From: an uncultured Corynebacterium sp.
GTDB taxonomy: Bacteria; Actinomycetota; Actinomycetes; Mycobacteriales; Mycobacteriaceae
Direction: 5' to 3'
Assembly: GCF_946223165.1 (NCBI RefSeq)
Contig: NZ_CAMIBP010000010.1
Span: forward strand, 1 to 64,000
Length of the DNA stretch: 64,000 nt
Made by a program: the position numbers and the translations under genes. Each line of letters begins with the position of its first letter. Position 1 is the stretch's first letter. Below the pieces are notes generated by a model. The model was not told the DNA's origin. It ran no database searches and saw only the letters and a list, made by a program, of their open reading frames with translations. Positions 28,601 through 36,954 of the stretch are shown in pieces.

Positions 28601-28613
28601 TAGGGTGGGGCGC
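28601..28613 (+). promoter_or_regulatory. leaderless promoter of proC
   Basis: TAGGGT (28601-28606), then 7 nt, then the ATG at 28614. Confidence 0.65.
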
Positions 28614-29402
28614 ATGACAAAGATTGCAGTTCTTGGCGGCGGAAAAATTGGCGAGGCCCTCATTGCGGGCCTGAAGAAGGCGGGGCACGGGGACATCACC
28701 GTGACCAACCGTCGCGCGGAGCGCCGCGCGGAGCTCGAGGGTGCCTACGGTATCGCCACGACGGGCGATAACGCCGTCGCCGTGGACGGCGCGGACGTCG
28801 TATTCCTGTGCGTGAAGCCCTACGCCATTGTGGACGTCCTGAGTGAGGTGGCGGCATCGTTGGCGCCGGAGGCGTTGGTGGTCTCCCTCGCCGCCGGAGT
28901 GCGGCTCAGTGCGCTTGAAGAGGCCTCGCAAGGCCGCGCGGCGGTCCGCGTCATGCCGAATACCCCGATGCTGCTCGGGCGTGGCATGAGCATCGTCGTT
29001 CCGGGGGCTGGGGCAAGCGCGGAGCAGGTGGCCCTCGTTCACGAGCTCATGGGCGCGGTGGGGCAGACCGTTGAGGTGGCGGAGAAGGATATAGACGCCG
29101 CGACGGCTATCTCTGGGTCGTCGCCGGCGTATTACTACCTTATGACTGAGGCGCTCATCGACGCGGGCGTGCAGCTGGGGCTGACCCGCGATGTGGCCAC
29201 GCAGTTGGCTACGCAGGCGGCGGCCGGTTCGGGCGAGATGCTCGTGAGCTCAGGGGATGATCCGGCGGCTCTGCGGGCGAATGTAACGTCGCCCGGCGGC
29301 ACCACGGCGGCGGCCATTCGCGAGCTCGAGGAATCCGGTCTGCGCGGGGCTTTCTACCGCGCGGCGCAGGCGTGCGCGGATCGTTCGGCCGAGTTGGGAT
29401 AG
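28614..29402 (+). CDS. proC: pyrroline-5-carboxylate reductase
   Basis: A 262-residue last enzyme of proline synthesis. It reduces 1-pyrroline-5-carboxylate with NAD(P)H. The Rossmann motif LGGGKIGEAL is at the N-terminus, VKPYAIVDVL follows, and the C-terminal family signature SPGGTTAAAIRELE is clear. The ATG at 28614 is chosen over an in-frame upstream codon at 28605 because the -10 hexamer overlaps the latter. Own promoter and hairpin. Confidence 0.96.
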   Translation: MTKIAVLGGGKIGEALIAGLKKAGHGDITVTNRRAERRAELEGAYGIATTGDNAVAVDGADVVFLCVKPYAIVDVLSEVAASLAPEALVVSLAAGVRLSALEEASQGRAAVRVMPNTPMLLGRGMSIVVPGAGASAEQVALVHELMGAVGQTVEVAEKDIDAATAISGSSPAYYYLMTEALIDAGVQLGLTRDVATQLATQAAAGSGEMLVSSGDDPAALRANVTSPGGTTAAAIRELEESGLRGAFYRAAQACADRSAELG

Positions 29403-29416
29403 CCTGTGACACCGAT

Positions 29417-29445
29417 CGCACTACCCCCTGTGTGGGGGTAGTGCG
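29417..29445. terminator. perfect hairpin after proC
   Basis: A 12-bp perfect stem (29417-29428 with 34-45 of the next block, that is 29434-29445) and loop TGTGT. No T-run follows, so it may be a transcript-stabilising or factor-assisted terminator. The rest of 29403-29649 is the promoter and leader of the following HTH gene, with a TAGGCT-like hexamer near 29567. Confidence 0.6.
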
Positions 29446-29649
29446 CCTCAAGTGAGACTTGAGGGACGAAAAGGTATTCCAGCGCCTAACGGGGTGTCGT
29501 TGTGTCTGTGGGGAAATTTTTTAGCTTTGGTTGAACTGATAAGTCGCAATAGTCACAGGTTTCACGCTAGGCTAGTTCCAGCACGTGCGTGTACGTCCTG
29601 CAGGAGGGGAAGCCTTGCAGCGCGCCACGAGCTGAAGGGTTAATTAACT

Positions 29650-29838
29650 ATGGCTAATGAAGATAAGGGAACCTTCCTGACCATCGCCGAGGTCGCGGAG
29701 ATTATGCGCGTCTCAAAGATGACTGTCTACCGTTTGGTTCACGCCGGTGAGATGCCGGCAGTGCGCGTGGGTCGCTCGTTTAGAGTCCATGAGTCTGCCG
29801 TTAATGAGTATCTCGAGGCTTCCGTCTACGGGGCCTAA
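29650..29838 (+). CDS. small helix-turn-helix DNA-binding protein (excisionase/MerR-like)
   Basis: A 62-residue protein made almost entirely of a MerR/excisionase-type winged helix (FLTIAEVAEIMRVSKMTVYRL, then VGRSFRVHESAVNEYL). It corresponds by position and sequence style to mycobacterial Rv0500A, in the same broad family as Streptomyces BldC. It is probably a DNA-binding regulator acting as an oligomer; targets unknown. AAGGGTTAATTAACT precedes the ATG. Confidence 0.85.
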   Translation: MANEDKGTFLTIAEVAEIMRVSKMTVYRLVHAGEMPAVRVGRSFRVHESAVNEYLEASVYGA

Positions 29839-29856
29839 GGTTCCTAGCGTCGGAGG

Positions 29857-29891
29857 AGGGCGCCTGTCGCGACAGCGGTGGGCGCCCTTTC
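29857..29891 (+). terminator. terminator after the HTH gene
   Basis: GAGGGCGCC pairs with GGCGCCCTT (29881-29889), with an inner palindrome TGTCGCGACA, followed by TTCTC. Confidence 0.7.
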
Positions 29892-30243
29892 TCGTGCCTG
29901 CGGTCGCGCGGAACCTGCACAAGTGACAAAAAGTGGCCCGATTTTTCAAGATCTTGGCGCTTTCTCGGCGGTTATGCACGTTGTGCCAGAGGCGGGTGCT
30001 CGTGGTTGCCTGTGGGGTACTGGGCCCCGTCGCGGCCCGTAGCGATTTTTAAGGCGTGGGGTGGGTGGGTAAGATGGACGGCATTCGTGTCGGCATACGC
30101 ATGCCTGAGTGTTTGTGCGCGAAACCGGAAACGGAGTCGCGCGGGCGCAAAGAGTGCACCTTCGCAGCCCGGACCTTCACGGTCCCGGAAACCGGGCGGC
30201 GCCGGCAGGTTTAGTACGTACGTAACTTGAAAGGAGAACCGTC
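29892..30243 (+). promoter_or_regulatory. bS22 promoter and long structured leader
   Basis: No gene is seen in this 350-nt stretch. TAAGAT (30070-30075) is a good -10, giving a leader of about 160 nt. The leader contains stacked hairpins near its end (GGACC-TTCAC-GGTCC, CCCGG-AAA-CCGGG) and a TACGTACGTA palindrome just before the Shine-Dalgarno AAAGGAG. A leader this long for a 33-codon gene suggests RNA-level control. Confidence 0.5.
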
Positions 30244-30345
30244 ATGGGTTCCGTTATTAAGAAGCGCCGCAAGCGCATGTCCAAGAAGAAGCACCGCAAG
30301 ATGCTGCGCCGCACCCGCGTTCAGCGTCGCAAGCTTGGCAAGTAA
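30244..30345 (+). CDS. 30S ribosomal protein bS22
   Basis: A 33-residue, extremely basic peptide (opens MGSVIKKRRKRMSKKK, ends RRKLGK) that matches the small actinobacterial ribosomal protein bS22 (AURKAIP1/COX24-like, mycobacterial Rv0500B). It binds the small ribosomal subunit. AAAGGAG lies 7 nt before the ATG. It has its own promoter and terminator. Confidence 0.93.
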   Translation: MGSVIKKRRKRMSKKKHRKMLRRTRVQRRKLGK

Positions 30346-30355
30346 ATAACAGAAA

Positions 30356-30388
30356 GGCACCTCGTCACTCGTGGCGGGGTGCTTTTTC
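30356..30388. terminator. terminator between bS22 and the HAD phosphatase gene
   Basis: GCACCTCG (30357-30364) pairs with CGGGGTGC (30375-30382), then TTTTT. Convergent genes may share it. Confidence 0.75.
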
Positions 30389-30390
30389 CT

Positions 30391-31434
30391 TTAGTGCTTG
30401 AAGACCTTCCATCCGCCGTAGGAGAACACGGCGGTGGCCAGCGCGGGAAGTCCATAGGTGCGCACAGCCTTGCGCACGGAGCGGTAGTCGCGAATGAGCC
30501 AGCCGCGTTCCTCGGCGACATCGCGCAGCTTGGAGTCCGGGTTGATGGCCACGGCGGTGCCCACCATGGACAACATGGGAACGTCGTTGAAGGAATCGGA
30601 ATAGGCGGTGCAGCGCTCGAGGTTGAGGCCCTCCATGGTGGCCAGCGCCGCGACGGCGTGCTGCTTGCCGGGGCCGTGCAGGATGTCGCCCACGAGGCGG
30701 CCGGTGAATTTGCCGTCCTTGACTTCCGCCACGGTGCCGAGCGCGCCGGTAAAACCGAAGCGCTGCGCGAGGACCTGGGCGAGCTGGACAGGCGTGGCGG
30801 TGACCAGCCAGACCTGTTGGCCGGCGCCCAGGTGCATGTCCGCCAACTGTCGGGTGCCCGGGTAGGCCTTGTGCGCCATAGTGTCGTCCACGATGTCCTC
30901 GCACAGGCGGACCATCTCTTCGACGGAGCGGCCCTTGACGAACTCGAGGGCCTGTATGCGCCCTGCGGCAACGTCTTCGGCGTTCTCGCTGCCGGACAGG
31001 CGGAACTTGACCTGCTTCCATGCGATGGGGGCGATCTCGGAGAGCTTGAAATACTTCCGGCGGAACAGTCCGATGGCGAAGACGATGAGGGACGAGCCCT
31101 GGATGAGGGTGTTGTCCACGTCGAAGAAGGCAGCGGCGCCGGCGTCCTGGGGGATGTCCGGGTCGGGCGCGGTGATGGTCTTGGCGCCGGCGGAGGCAAA
31201 CGACCCCGCCACTGAGTCGACGCCGTTGGTGTAGGACTCCAGGTCGATGCCGAAGAGCTGCTCCACGGCCGCCGCGGCAGAGGCCTCACCCGCGGCGCGC
31301 TGGGCGTCATCGTCCAGCGGGGCCAGCGCGGTGGTCTCGAGGAAGTTGCGGAGGTTGCCGCGGCTGGCCGTCCAGTTGGCGAGGAAGTCGCGCGGGGAAT
31401 CCGGCATGCTGGGCGGGGTGGGGGTGGCGGACAC
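30391..31434 (-). CDS. HAD-IB family phosphatase (SerB-like)
   Basis: A 347-residue HAD hydrolase. The nucleophile motif FDVDNT has Asp105 and Asp107; motif II is the Thr in WLVTATP; motif III and the metal-binding motif are GKQHAV and YSDSFNDVPML. A long N-terminal region of about 95 residues, variable in the family, precedes the catalytic core, and a hydrophobic C-terminus may contact the membrane. It occupies the place of mycobacterial Rv0505c (annotated SerB1). It could be a phosphoserine or phospholipid phosphatase. Confidence 0.85.
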   Translation of the reverse strand: MSATPTPPSMPDSPRDFLANWTASRGNLRNFLETTALAPLDDDAQRAAGEASAAAAVEQLFGIDLESYTNGVDSVAGSFASAGAKTITAPDPDIPQDAGAAAFFDVDNTLIQGSSLIVFAIGLFRRKYFKLSEIAPIAWKQVKFRLSGSENAEDVAAGRIQALEFVKGRSVEEMVRLCEDIVDDTMAHKAYPGTRQLADMHLGAGQQVWLVTATPVQLAQVLAQRFGFTGALGTVAEVKDGKFTGRLVGDILHGPGKQHAVAALATMEGLNLERCTAYSDSFNDVPMLSMVGTAVAINPDSKLRDVAEERGWLIRDYRSVRKAVRTYGLPALATAVFSYGGWKVFKH

Positions 31435-31467
31435 AGGGGCTCCTAGAAGACGCGGGTAACGTGTCCA

Positions 31468-31491
31468 TAATATGCGCGAAGAGGAGAAAAC
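31468..31491 (+). promoter_or_regulatory. promoter and RBS of the glutaredoxin-like gene
   Basis: TAATAT (31468-31473) serves as -10 and GAGGAG as ribosome-binding site before the ATG at 31492. Confidence 0.5.
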
Positions 31492-31740
31492 ATGCGGCAG
31501 GTAGAACTAATGGTGCGTACCACGTGTGGATCGTGCACGCGCGTGCGCGAACAGATCACCCCCGTCGTCCACGCGGCAGGCGCGGAGCTGATTGTGCGCA
31601 CCGTTGATGACGATGTGGAACTCAACGCGGAGTTTGGGGATCGCGTTCCCGTCGTCGTCATCGATGGTGAGGAGTTTGCCTGCTGGGAAGTGGATAACGA
31701 TGAGTTGGCGGCCGAATTATCTCGGTCATCTCACACTTAG
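31492..31740 (+). CDS. glutaredoxin-like thioredoxin-fold protein
   Basis: An 82-residue small redox protein with a TTCGSCTRV active-site loop (CxxC) and the cis-Pro region DRVPVVVIDGEEF, typical of the DUF836/glutaredoxin-like family (mycobacterial Rv0508). It lies just upstream of hemA, as in mycobacteria. It may reduce disulfides in cytosolic partners; partner unknown. A weak hairpin (GCCCAC/GTGGGC, 31740-31758) follows. Confidence 0.85.
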   Translation: MRQVELMVRTTCGSCTRVREQITPVVHAAGAELIVRTVDDDVELNAEFGDRVPVVVIDGEEFACWEVDNDELAAELSRSSHT

Positions 31741-31862
31741 CCCACCCTTATTGTGGGCAACCGTACAGGCGTTGTATTAGTCTTTTGGTTGATTTTTGTC
31801 ATCCATTGGTTTGAGACCGGGTGGCCGGCCGGCTGGGCGGCTTCCGTGAGAGAGGAATGTGC

Positions 31863-33212
31863 ATGAGCGTGCTGGTTGTGGGCATGTCCCACCAGTCAGC
31901 GCCGGTAGCGTTGCTGGAGCGGCTGAGCATGGACGATGGCGTGCAAAACGCCGCGTGCAGCCAGCTGGTTGCAGCGCAATCGCTGTCCGAGGCCATGATC
32001 ATCTCGACGTGTAACCGCATGGAGGTCTACACGGTTACCAACTCCTTCCACACGGGCGTGCAAAACGTCGTCGACGTCCTGCACGAGGTGTCCGGGGTGG
32101 ACGAGGACGAGCTGCGCGGCTACCTCTACGTCCGCTACGCCGACGCGGCTGCCGAGCACCTCATGACGGTGGCGGCCGGGCTCGACTCCATGGTGGTCGG
32201 CGAACAGCAGATCATCGGCCAGGTGCGTACGGCGTATCAGAAGGCGGCAGAGCAGGGGACCGTGGGCCCGCGCATCCACGCGCTGGCCCAATCCGCGCTG
32301 CACACCGGCAAGCGCGTGCACACAGAGACCGACATCGATGAGGCCGGCGCGTCCATGGTGTCGTACTCCTTCGATCGGGTCCTGCAGCTGCGGGGTTGGG
32401 AAGACCTGCGTGGCAAGCGGGTCCTCATCCTGGGCGCGGGAGCCATGGCCTCTCTTGCGGCGACGCATGCCGGCCGCCTCGGGGCCACCCTCGTCATCGG
32501 CAACCGCACGCGGGAACGCGCCGAGCGGGTCGCCGAGCATGCGGCGCAGGCCGGCGTCCACGCGGAGGTCGTCGACTTCGCCGCGCGTGCCGAGGCCCTG
32601 CGCCACGTCGACGTCGCGGTGTCCGCGACGGGTGCGACGGGCTTCACCATCGTCGGTGACGACGTCGCGGATCTTCCTGCGGGGGCGGAGCTCACGCTCA
32701 TTGACTTGTCCATGCCGCGCGACATTGATGAGGCCTGCGGGCGCGTCGCGGGCGTCGAGCTGGTCAATATTGAGCGGCTGTCCATGTCGGTGCGCGACGG
32801 TTCCATTCAGGAAGGCCCGCAGGCCCAGGCCCGCGCCATCGTGTTGGAGGAGCTAGAGTCCTATGCCTCCGAGCAGCGCGTGCGCGATGTCGCTCCGGCG
32901 GTGAGCGCGCTGCGCAAGCACGCCGCGGATCTCGTGGAATGCGAGGTCGCGCGCCTCGAGCAGAAGCACCCAGAGCTCGATGGGGAGCAGCGCGAGGACA
33001 TCAACCGCGCCCTCAAGCGCGTCGTGGACAAGCTGCTTCATGAGCCAACCGTGCGCGCGAAGCAGCTCGCCGCCACCTCGGGGAGCGTCAGCCATGAGAC
33101 CGCGCTGCAGGAGCTCTTCGGGCTTGACCTCGCCGACGTGAGCGCCGGGGCCGCCGATGCCCGCGAGGAAGGCGTCAAGGTCGACGTCGACGAGCTGCCC
33201 AAGACTATCTAA
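31863..33212 (+). CDS. hemA: glutamyl-tRNA reductase
   Basis: A 449-residue enzyme for the first step of the C5 haem pathway: NADPH reduction of glutamyl-tRNA to glutamate-1-semialdehyde. The catalytic Cys lies in STCNRMEVY; VVGEQQIIGQ and the Rossmann loop LGAGAMASLAA are clear; the C-terminal dimerisation helix is present. The ATG at 31863 is chosen over 31857 because AGAGG then has a proper 7-nt spacing and the product begins MSVLVVGMSHQSAP, as in relatives. First of a haem gene series. Confidence 0.95.
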   Translation: MSVLVVGMSHQSAPVALLERLSMDDGVQNAACSQLVAAQSLSEAMIISTCNRMEVYTVTNSFHTGVQNVVDVLHEVSGVDEDELRGYLYVRYADAAAEHLMTVAAGLDSMVVGEQQIIGQVRTAYQKAAEQGTVGPRIHALAQSALHTGKRVHTETDIDEAGASMVSYSFDRVLQLRGWEDLRGKRVLILGAGAMASLAATHAGRLGATLVIGNRTRERAERVAEHAAQAGVHAEVVDFAARAEALRHVDVAVSATGATGFTIVGDDVADLPAGAELTLIDLSMPRDIDEACGRVAGVELVNIERLSMSVRDGSIQEGPQAQARAIVLEELESYASEQRVRDVAPAVSALRKHAADLVECEVARLEQKHPELDGEQREDINRALKRVVDKLLHEPTVRAKQLAATSGSVSHETALQELFGLDLADVSAGAADAREEGVKVDVDELPKTI

Positions 33213-33222
33213 GGAGACTCCC

Positions 33223-34110
33223 TTGTTCACGATTGGTACCCGCGGTTCCCTGCTGGCCACCACGCAGTCTGGCCACGTGCGCGACTGGCTCGGCGCCCAG
33301 GGCTTTCCGGCCGAGCTTCACATCGTCACCACTGACGGCGACGTCAATATGGCCCCGGTGGAGCGCATCGGTGTCGGCGTGTTTACGCAGCGCCTGCGCG
33401 AGGCCCTCGATCACGGGGAATGTGACATCGCCGTGCACTCGTACAAGGATCTTCCGACGGCGCCCGATCCCCGCTTCGTGCTCGTCGTCCCTGCCCGCGA
33501 GGACAGCCGCGAGGCCCTCATCGCCCGCGACGGCATGATGCTCGAGGACCTGCCGGAAGGCGCAGCGGTGGGCACGTCCGCCCCGCGTCGCATCTCCCAG
33601 CTCAAGGCCCTGCGCCCTGACCTCGACATCCGCCCGTTGCGCGGCAACATCGACACGCGCATGGGCAAGGTGACGTCGGGCGAGCTCGACGCCGTCATGC
33701 TTGCCTACGCCGGCCTAGTGCGCGCCGGGTACGCCGACCGCGCCACCGAGGTCTTTGACCCGGAGGTCTTCCTGCCAGCCCCGGCCCAAGGCGCCCTCGC
33801 TATCGAAGCGAAGGTGGGAACCCCGGCGGCCGAGGCGCTGAAGACCATTGCGGATGCGCGCGCCCAAGCGGCCGCGGAGGCTGAACGCGGCGTGCTGTCG
33901 CGCCTTGAGGCCGGGTGCACCGCCCCGGTCGCGGCTACCTCCCGCTTCGAGGGGAACCAGCTCGTCGTCGAGGGTGGCGTGTTCGCCCTGGACGGCACGG
34001 CATCTCTGCGGGCCACCGCCGCGGGCGCGCTGGCCGATGCCGCCGAGCTCGGACGCTCCGTGGCGGACGAACTCTTCGCCCGCGGCGCCGCGTCGCTCTT
34101 GGGCAAGTAA
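33223..34110 (+). CDS. hemC: hydroxymethylbilane synthase (porphobilinogen deaminase)
   Basis: A 295-residue enzyme that polymerises four porphobilinogens on a dipyrromethane cofactor. The opening FTIGTRGSLLATTQ, SYKDLPT with the substrate Asp/Lys region, GTSAPRR and RGNIDTR are visible. The cofactor Cys lies in LEAGCTAPVAA near residue 231. It starts at TTG (33223) with AAGGAGA in front. It lies 10 nt after hemA. Confidence 0.95.
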   Translation: MFTIGTRGSLLATTQSGHVRDWLGAQGFPAELHIVTTDGDVNMAPVERIGVGVFTQRLREALDHGECDIAVHSYKDLPTAPDPRFVLVVPAREDSREALIARDGMMLEDLPEGAAVGTSAPRRISQLKALRPDLDIRPLRGNIDTRMGKVTSGELDAVMLAYAGLVRAGYADRATEVFDPEVFLPAPAQGALAIEAKVGTPAAEALKTIADARAQAAAEAERGVLSRLEAGCTAPVAATSRFEGNQLVVEGGVFALDGTASLRATAAGALADAAELGRSVADELFARGAASLLGK

Positions 34111-34250
34111 TTTCGTGAAATGGGCCTTTTCAATTAGGGTGTAGTTACCACACGATCATGCATGGATCATGATCCGGCCCCCCTTAAACTCCTGGGATGC
34201 CTCACATCCTGGGAGTTTGGCCGTCAAGAGACTAGAAAAGAACCTTACAA
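34111..34250 (+). promoter_or_regulatory. hemC-hemD intergenic region with stem-loop
   Basis: A 14-bp stem with two G-U pairs (34186-34199 with 34205-34218, loop CCTCA) and no T-run, plus an upstream dyad (ATCATGCATGGATCATGAT). A TAGGGT hexamer (34135-34140) could be a secondary promoter. Attenuation or transcript processing within the haem operon is plausible. Confidence 0.5.
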
Positions 34251-35927
34251 TTGAGCACGAGCGTTTCTGACTCCCCGGAACAGCTGGGAAAGGTGATCTT
34301 CGTCGGCGCAGGTCCGGGAAACCCGGACATGCTGACTATCCGCGCCCGCGAGGTCCTGGCCCACAACGCCATTGCCATCACCGATCCTGAGGTGATGCAG
34401 GGCGTGCGCGACGTCGTCGGTTCCGCGCTGCCAGTCCCGCAGGAGCTTCTCGATGCCGCGGAGCGGGAGTACGAGGAGATCGTCGCCGCCGCGAAGGCCG
34501 CCGGCGCTCGTCGTAAGCCGCCGCGCCCCGCCGCGCCTACCGCCGCGCAGATTTCGGAGCCGGGGGAGGACGCCGCAGCCGTCGTCGAGCAGCTGCGCAG
34601 CGGCCTGGAAGCCGGTGGGGACGTCGTACGCCTCGTGGCCGGCAATCCGCTGAACCGGGAGTCCGTGAAGGCGGAGATTTCTGCGGTCGCCGCCGCGGGC
34701 CTCGAGTTTCAGGTCGTCCCGGGCATGTCCCTGCCGTCGACCGTCCCGTCCTTTGCAGGCCTGGCGGTGGGTTCCACGTACACGTCCGCTGAGATTACCG
34801 AGAACTCGGACTGGGACGCGCTGGCCAGCGCCACCCAGCCGCTCGTGCTCCAGGCCACCGAGGCCGATCTGCCCACCATTTCCCGCGAGCTCGCGGAGCG
34901 CGGCATGCCGGCAGAGACGGAAGCCTACGTCACCGTTCATGGCACGACGCGCCTGCAACGCACCCACGAGACCAACCTGGGAACGCTGGGTAAGCTCGGT
35001 GCCGAGCTGCCGGGCGATCTGGTCGTCACCCTGGGCCGTTCCTTCGACGATCGCACCAAGTACTCCTGGTGGGAAAACCGCCCGCTCTACGGCTGGCGCG
35101 TGCTCGTGCCGCGGACGAAGGAGCAGGCCGCGGCCATGTCCGCGCGCTTGGCGGGCTACGGCGCCATCCCGCAGTCCGTGCCCACCATTTCCGTGGAGCC
35201 GCCGCGCAACCCCGCGCAGATGGATCGCGCCATCAAGGGCATCGTAGAGGGGCGCTACAAGTGGATCGTCTTCACGTCCGTTAACGCCGTAAACGCGGTG
35301 TGGGACAAGATCTTCGAGCTCGGCCTGGACGCGCGCGACTTCGCCGGCGTTCATCTCGCGGCCGTGGGGACGAAGACCGCGGAGGCCATCCGTGCCAAGG
35401 GCATGGTGCCGGAGCTGCTGCCGCCGTTAACGAAGCAAAACGCCGAGGGCCTCGTCGAGGTCTTCCCCAACTACGTCGAGGACATTGACGTCGTCTCGGG
35501 CGTGCTGCTGCCGCGCGCGGATATTGCGGGGGAGACCCTGCCCGCTGGACTGACCGCGCTGGGCTGGGAGGTCGACGACGTCGTCGCGTACCGCACCGTG
35601 CGCGCCGCCCCGCCGTCGGCGGAGATCCGCGACATGATTAAGTCGGGCGGTTTTGACGCAGTGGCGTTTACCTCTGGCTCGACGGTGCGCAACCTCGTCG
35701 GCATCGCCGGCAAGCCGCACGCCCGCACCATCATCGGGTGCATCGGTCCGTCGACGAAGGCCGCCGCGGAGGAGCTGGGCCTGCGCGTCGACGTCGTGCC
35801 AGAGGAGGCCACCGCCGCCGCGCTCGTCGATGCCCTCGCGGAGCACGTCGCCGCGCTGCGTGCCGCGGGCAACCTGCCGGCGCCCCGGAAGAAGCGCCGC
35901 ACGCGCAAGAAGACTAAGGTTGACTAG
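34251..35927 (+). CDS. hemD: uroporphyrinogen-III synthase fused to a degenerate methyltransferase domain
   Basis: A 558-residue fusion. Residues about 1-240 resemble a uroporphyrinogen methyltransferase (VGAGPGNPDMLTIRA, VVPGMSLPSTVPSFAG). Residues about 280-540 are HemD, which closes hydroxymethylbilane to uroporphyrinogen III (WRVLVPRTKEQAAAM, FTSVNAVNAVW, AFTSGSTVRNLV). The methyltransferase half lacks the usual GDPxxFGRGGEE stretch, reading GNPLNRES instead, so it may be non-catalytic. A Lys/Arg-rich tail ends the protein. TTG start with weak AGAAAAG upstream. Confidence 0.9.
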   Translation: MSTSVSDSPEQLGKVIFVGAGPGNPDMLTIRAREVLAHNAIAITDPEVMQGVRDVVGSALPVPQELLDAAEREYEEIVAAAKAAGARRKPPRPAAPTAAQISEPGEDAAAVVEQLRSGLEAGGDVVRLVAGNPLNRESVKAEISAVAAAGLEFQVVPGMSLPSTVPSFAGLAVGSTYTSAEITENSDWDALASATQPLVLQATEADLPTISRELAERGMPAETEAYVTVHGTTRLQRTHETNLGTLGKLGAELPGDLVVTLGRSFDDRTKYSWWENRPLYGWRVLVPRTKEQAAAMSARLAGYGAIPQSVPTISVEPPRNPAQMDRAIKGIVEGRYKWIVFTSVNAVNAVWDKIFELGLDARDFAGVHLAAVGTKTAEAIRAKGMVPELLPPLTKQNAEGLVEVFPNYVEDIDVVSGVLLPRADIAGETLPAGLTALGWEVDDVVAYRTVRAAPPSAEIRDMIKSGGFDAVAFTSGSTVRNLVGIAGKPHARTIIGCIGPSTKAAAEELGLRVDVVPEEATAAALVDALAEHVAALRAAGNLPAPRKKRRTRKKTKVD

Positions 35928-35957
35928 GCACAAATTCCAACCTTTGGAGGATTCCCA

Positions 35958-36941
35958 GTGAGTACCTTCCCCACCCGTCGCCCGCGCCGCCTGCGTCAGA
36001 GCCCGGCCATGCGCGAGCTGGTTGCGGAGACCCAGTTGCACCCGTCTGATTTTATCCTGCCGATGTTCGTCGCCGACGGCATCACCGAGGCTCGTGAGAT
36101 CTCGTCCATGCCTGGGGTTTACCAGCACACCATCTCCAGCCTCAAGGCCGCCGCGCACGAGGCGCTCGACGCCGGCGTGAAGTGCGTGGATCTCTTTGGC
36201 GTACCCCTCGATGACGATAAGGACGCCACCGGCTCGGCCGCATGGCAGCCGGACGGCATCCTCAACCGCGGCGTCGCAGCCCTGCGCGCGGAGTTCGGTG
36301 ACGACCTGCTCATCATGGCGGACACCTGCCTCGATGAGTTCACGGACCACGGCCACTGCGGCGTCCTCGATGACCGAGGTCGCGTGGACAACGATGCCAC
36401 CCTGCAGTTGTATGCCGACATGGCGCGCGCCCAGGCCCGTGCCGGCGCCCACATCGTCTCCCCGTCCGGAATGATGGACGGCCAGGTAGGCGTCATTCGC
36501 GAGACCCTGGATGAGGCCGGCCACGAGGACGTGGCCATCATGGCATACTCCGCCAAGTACGCCTCCGCCTTCTTCGGCCCGTTCCGCGACGCTGTTGGTT
36601 CCTCCCTCAAGGGAGATCGCCGCACCTACCAGCAGGATCCCCGCAACTTCCGCGAGTCCCTGCTCGAGGTCGAGTTGGACATCGAGGAAGGCGCGGACTT
36701 CGTCATGGTCAAGCCGGGCCTGCCGTACCTCGACGTCTTGAGCGAGGTCGCGCAGACTTCCCCGGTCCCCGTCGCGGTCTACCAGGTCTCCGGCGAGTAC
36801 GCCATGATCAAGGCCGCCGGCGCCAACGGCTGGATCGACGAGGAGCGCATCGTGCTCGAGTCGCTCACCGCTTTCAAGCGCGCCGGTGCCGATCAGATCC
36901 TCACCTACTTCGCCGTCGACGCCGCCCGCGCGCTGGCGTAG
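35958..36941 (+). CDS. hemB: delta-aminolevulinic acid dehydratase
   Basis: A 327-residue enzyme joining two 5-aminolevulinates into porphobilinogen. Schiff-base lysines are visible in YSAKYASAFFGPF and MVKPGLPYLD. The metal-site segment reads DTCLDEFTDHGHCG: two of the three Cys of the zinc type with Asp at the middle position. The GTG at 35958 is preceded by GGAGG. It follows hemD after 30 nt. Confidence 0.95.
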   Translation: MSTFPTRRPRRLRQSPAMRELVAETQLHPSDFILPMFVADGITEAREISSMPGVYQHTISSLKAAAHEALDAGVKCVDLFGVPLDDDKDATGSAAWQPDGILNRGVAALRAEFGDDLLIMADTCLDEFTDHGHCGVLDDRGRVDNDATLQLYADMARAQARAGAHIVSPSGMMDGQVGVIRETLDEAGHEDVAIMAYSAKYASAFFGPFRDAVGSSLKGDRRTYQQDPRNFRESLLEVELDIEEGADFVMVKPGLPYLDVLSEVAQTSPVPVAVYQVSGEYAMIKAAGANGWIDEERIVLESLTAFKRAGADQILTYFAVDAARALA

Positions 36942-36954
36942 AAAGAGAGACCAC

